55,916 nt of DNA from an uncultured Pelagibacteraceae bacterium (GTDB taxonomy: Bacteria; Pseudomonadota; Alphaproteobacteria; Pelagibacterales; Pelagibacteraceae): positions 1 through 55,916 of the forward strand of contig CACOFY010000004.1 of assembly GCA_902626575.1 (NCBI GenBank), given 5' to 3'. The position numbers and the translations under genes are program-made. Position 1 is the first letter of the stretch. Every line of letters starts with the position of its first letter. The notes under the pieces were generated by a model. That model searched no databases and was not told the origin of the DNA. It worked only from the letters and a program-made list of their open reading frames with translations. Positions 53,396-55,916 of this stretch are shown piece by piece.

Positions 53396-54433
53396 TTATT
53401 TTAACTTTATTTTTTTAATAACAGAGCCGTTTTTTGCGCTTAAAACAATCTTATCAATAACTTCCATATCCACATAACTGTCATATGCACTACAAAGAGG
53501 TTTTATTTTTTTATTTTGAAGACACAAAGTTGCATTTTTTGCTAATTTTAAAAATTGTTTTCTTGGTAATGATGCACAAATTTTTTGTGGATTTAAGCTC
53601 AATTCTTCAAAGCCTTCATGCTCAGGAGACTTTATGATTTTATATTTAAAAATTGATCTTCCAATTCCTGTAATTAATAATTTTCCTTTGGTTCCATAAA
53701 TATGAAAATCAAATATATCGTATTTTTTAATATTTAATGACTGCATTGTAGCCTTAAGTCCATTTTTAAAAAATATTATTGCATCGTAGTTCTTATCATC
53801 TTTTGAGTGATAACCTTTAAAATTATTTGTATAACCACTCACTTTATTAACTTCACCCGCAATATCATTTAATAAAAATCTTAATGTATCAATCACATGG
53901 GTTCCGGTTGTTAGTAATCCATAAACATAATAAGATGAAACTTGAAGAATTTTTCCAATTTCCCCTTTTATAATTTTTTTTCTCAATTTAATGATTTCAT
54001 CGTCAAATCTTCTTCTATGATTTACAATTATTTTTGCTTTTTTTGCTTTCATTAAATTTATAAGTTTTTTTGCTTGATAAAGATTGTTAGCTAATGGTTT
54101 TTCTAGGACAATTACTTTTACACCTAAATTAAGACAAAGTTTTGTCATTTTATAATGTGTATCTTTCCAAGTCGCTATTGACACTATTTTTGGCTTTATT
54201 TCTTTAATCATCTTAATTGGATTATCAAAGTATTTAATTTTTTTGTTTATTTTTTTTGAAAGAATAAAATTGTCAATTTTTTTATCGCAGATACCCAAAA
54301 GTTTTGTTTTCTTAAAAGACGTCCACATTCCTACATGCGATGCTGGTTTAATTCTTTTTTTGTCAAACTCATGTGTTAAGCCAATTCTACCGGCGCCAAT
54401 TAAGCAGACAGGAATTTTATTTTTATTTTGCAT
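53396..54433 (-). CDS. Gfo/Idh/MocA-family oxidoreductase
   Basis: A 345-residue NAD-dependent dehydrogenase: PVCLIGAGRIGLTHEF (Rossmann), IVSIATWKDTHYKM, the catalytic VIVLEKPLANN (EKP), and GTHVIDTLRFLLND with active-site His/Asp. The C-domain has FHIYGTKGKLLITG. WbpB-like 3-dehydrogenases of UDP-GlcNAcA belong to this family and would fit the dehydrogenase and aminotransferases here, but other sugar substrates are possible. First gene of a two-gene minus-strand block; its start is 29 bases from the divergent neuA. Confidence 0.87.
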   Translation of the reverse strand: MQNKNKIPVCLIGAGRIGLTHEFDKKRIKPASHVGMWTSFKKTKLLGICDKKIDNFILSKKINKKIKYFDNPIKMIKEIKPKIVSIATWKDTHYKMTKLCLNLGVKVIVLEKPLANNLYQAKKLINLMKAKKAKIIVNHRRRFDDEIIKLRKKIIKGEIGKILQVSSYYVYGLLTTGTHVIDTLRFLLNDIAGEVNKVSGYTNNFKGYHSKDDKNYDAIIFFKNGLKATMQSLNIKKYDIFDFHIYGTKGKLLITGIGRSIFKYKIIKSPEHEGFEELSLNPQKICASLPRKQFLKLAKNATLCLQNKKIKPLCSAYDSYVDMEVIDKIVLSAKNGSVIKKIKLK

Positions 54434-54462
54434 AATTATATTTAAGTATTATATAGGTATGA

Positions 54463-55131
54463 ATGCATCTTAACAAAAAAATAATTGCTTTTATTCCTGC
54501 ACGAGGAGGATCAAAAGCAATTAAAAACAAAAATTTACAAAAAATCAACAAATCTACATTAATAGAAATAACTCTTAAAAAAGTAATTGCATCCAAAATT
54601 TTCGACAAAATTATTTTGTCCTCTGATAGTGATAAAATACTTAAAATAGGAAAAAAAATAAAAAATGTACAATCGGTAAAAAGGAAAAAAAAAATTTCAA
54701 AAGATAATTCAAAGACAGATCTTGCAGTAATTGATTATCTAAAAAATTTACAAGAAAACTTTAATTATTTGGTAATTTTACAAGTCACATCACCTTTAAG
54801 AAGAATATCGACCATAAGAAAATTTGTGAGATACTGTGTAAGAAAAAAACTCAAAAATTGCTTATCAGTATCTAAATTTAATGATCATATCAGCTTTAAT
54901 AAAAAATATTTTAGAACCGAATTAAAAAATAATTCTAGAAGAAGACAATCTAGAAAAGATTACTATATTGAAAATGGTATGTTTTATTTTTTAGATATAA
55001 ACTATTTTAGAAAAAAAAAGAAAATATCCTCTAATAAATGGAATTATTATGTTACAAATAAGTACGAGTCTATTGATATTAATGATTATGAAGACTTATT
55101 TATAACAAAGTTAATTTATAATAAATTTTAA
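54463..55131 (+). CDS. neuA: CMP-nonulosonate cytidylyltransferase (NeuA-like)
   Basis: A 222-residue cytidylyltransferase activating a sialic-acid-like sugar with CTP. The N-terminal IIAFIPARGGSKAIKNKNLQ is the NTP loop, followed by IILSSDSDKI, LQVTSPLRRISTIRKF (substrate loop) and YYIENGMFYFLDINYF near the C-terminus. Pseudaminic and legionaminic acid enzymes (PseF, LegF) share these motifs, so the exact sugar is open. Its stop and the neuB ATG share one base (TAATG). Confidence 0.9.
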   Translation: MHLNKKIIAFIPARGGSKAIKNKNLQKINKSTLIEITLKKVIASKIFDKIILSSDSDKILKIGKKIKNVQSVKRKKKISKDNSKTDLAVIDYLKNLQENFNYLVILQVTSPLRRISTIRKFVRYCVRKKLKNCLSVSKFNDHISFNKKYFRTELKNNSRRRQSRKDYYIENGMFYFLDINYFRKKKKISSNKWNYYVTNKYESIDINDYEDLFITKLIYNKF

Positions 55132-55916
55132 TGTTTAAAATTGGTAATAAAATAATTAGCCCCAATCATAAGCCATATATAATCGCTGAAGCTTGCATTA
55201 ATCATGAGGGAAATATGAAACTTGCAAAAAAAATGATTATATTGGCTGCTAAAGCAGGTGCATCGGCTATAAAATTTCAAATGCATGTTTTAGATGACGA
55301 AATGTTGAGGACGACACCAAAATCCTCAAACTTTGATGAGAGTTTGTATGACGCTTTAAATAGAACTAATTTTAATACCAAACAGCACATTTATTTAAAG
55401 AAATTTTGCAAAGTTAATAATATTGATTATCTTTGTACCCCTTTCTCGAGAAAATCAGCTGATATTCTTTTTCATGATGTAAAAGTTAAAGTATTCAAAA
55501 TTGGATCGGGGGAATTAACTAACATACCACTTCAAAAATTCATAGCGCAAAAGAAATTGCCCACTATAATTTCAACTGGGATGTCAACACTGAAGGAAGT
55601 AAAGTATACTTTTGATCAGGTATATAAAATAAATAAAAAAATTATACTTACACAATGTACGTCTATATATCCATGTCCTTATGAATATTCAGATATAGGA
55701 GTAATAACTCAATATAGGAACAAATTTAGTGTGCCGATTGGACTCTCTGATCACACAGATTCTATATATACATCTTTAGGTGCTGTTGCCTTAGGAGCCT
55801 GTTTAATAGAAAAACATTTTACTTTAAATAAAAAATCTAAAGGACCTGATCATGCCTCATCGATTGAATTTGAGGAATTAAAAGAATTAGTTGATGGATC
55901 AAATACAATTTTTCTT
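55131..55916 (+). CDS. neuB: N-acetylneuraminate synthase family protein, truncated by the window end
   Basis: The first 262 codons of a NeuB-type synthase condensing phosphoenolpyruvate with an N-acetylhexosamine. IIAEACINHEGNMKLAKKMI (PEP site), AIKFQMH, IDYLCTPFSRKSAD, FKIGSGELTNIPLQKFIA, TIISTGMSTLKEV, YPCPYEYSD and PIGLSDHTDS are all present, and IEKHFTL with KGPDHASS appears just before the cut. The C-terminal antifreeze-like domain lies beyond the window. Overlaps neuA by one base, confirming a nonulosonic acid operon. Confidence 0.92.
   Translation, partial: MFKIGNKIISPNHKPYIIAEACINHEGNMKLAKKMIILAAKAGASAIKFQMHVLDDEMLRTTPKSSNFDESLYDALNRTNFNTKQHIYLKKFCKVNNIDYLCTPFSRKSADILFHDVKVKVFKIGSGELTNIPLQKFIAQKKLPTIISTGMSTLKEVKYTFDQVYKINKKIILTQCTSIYPCPYEYSDIGVITQYRNKFSVPIGLSDHTDSIYTSLGAVALGACLIEKHFTLNKKSKGPDHASSIEFEELKELVDGSNTIFL

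Noticed and set aside
17676..55916. Complete rRNA operon
   Set aside because: Only 5S was recognised; no 23S or 16S conserved blocks are seen in the window.

Overview
The window looks like a chromosomal segment of a SAR11 bacterium (Pelagibacterales, Alphaproteobacteria). The DNA is extremely A+T-rich, genes overlap by 1-4 bases or are separated by a few bases, and Shine-Dalgarno sequences are mostly absent. The core gene orders are alphaproteobacterial (DUF4164-zapA next to tkt-gap-pgk-fba-thiE-efp-suhB, rpmE-trcR, pntAA-pntAB-pntB), and a lone 5S rRNA marks the edge of a large surface-polysaccharide island. In SAR11 this island is known as hypervariable region 2 and lies between the 16S-23S genes and the 5S gene. 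The species call is inference from this content; no 16S gene is in the window.

Region 1 (1-16.8 kb) is core genome. On the minus strand are the 5' end of tolQ, a RuvC-like resolvase, yebC, a YmdB-type phosphoesterase, 5-formyl-THF cyclo-ligase, zapA and a coiled-coil protein. On the plus strand follows a central-carbon operon (tkt, gap, pgk, class I fba) that runs on through thiE, efp and suhB to rpmE, trcR, rpsU and an initiator tRNA. A minus-strand operon then reads rpmJ (L36), a 36-residue aa3 oxidase subunit IV, pntAA, pntAB, pntB, transaldolase and a multi-pass membrane protein.

Region 2 (16.9-17.8 kb) is the island boundary: a plus-strand family 2 glycosyltransferase whose stop codon touches the 3' end of a minus-strand 5S rRNA. 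The 5S gene appears to have its own promoter and is not followed or preceded by 23S in the window. The 16S-23S genes are predicted beyond the right end.

Region 3 (17.8-55.9 kb, continuing off the end) is the island. It is a mosaic of 14 short blocks on alternating strands, encoding GDP-fucose synthesis (gmd, fcl), several SDR epimerases, two DegT-type aminotransferases (one fused to an epimerase), a 3,4-ketoisomerase cupin, RmlC, UDP-HexNAc dehydrogenase, an AsnB-type amidotransferase, nonulosonic acid synthesis (neuA, neuB), a WecA-like initiating transferase, many GT2/GT4 transferases, O-/C-methyltransferases, a PhyH dioxygenase, a GNAT and an ABC flippase. Together they would build, decorate and flip a lipid-linked glycan.

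Inside the island, 32.4-36.6 kb holds a compact four-gene operon unlike its neighbours: DUF4956 membrane protein, secreted CotH-kinase-like protein with a beta-helix C-terminus, signal-peptide-bearing inorganic pyrophosphatase, and VTC-type polyphosphate polymerase. It is the best candidate for an undescribed system: phosphate-polymer production, export and surface/periplasmic use.

No stretch longer than about 170 bases lacks a gene. The largest gaps (31513-31677, 42061-42203, 37550-37683) hold only A+T-rich spacer with isolated promoter-like motifs. I saw no insertion sequence, CRISPR array, phage module or riboswitch.
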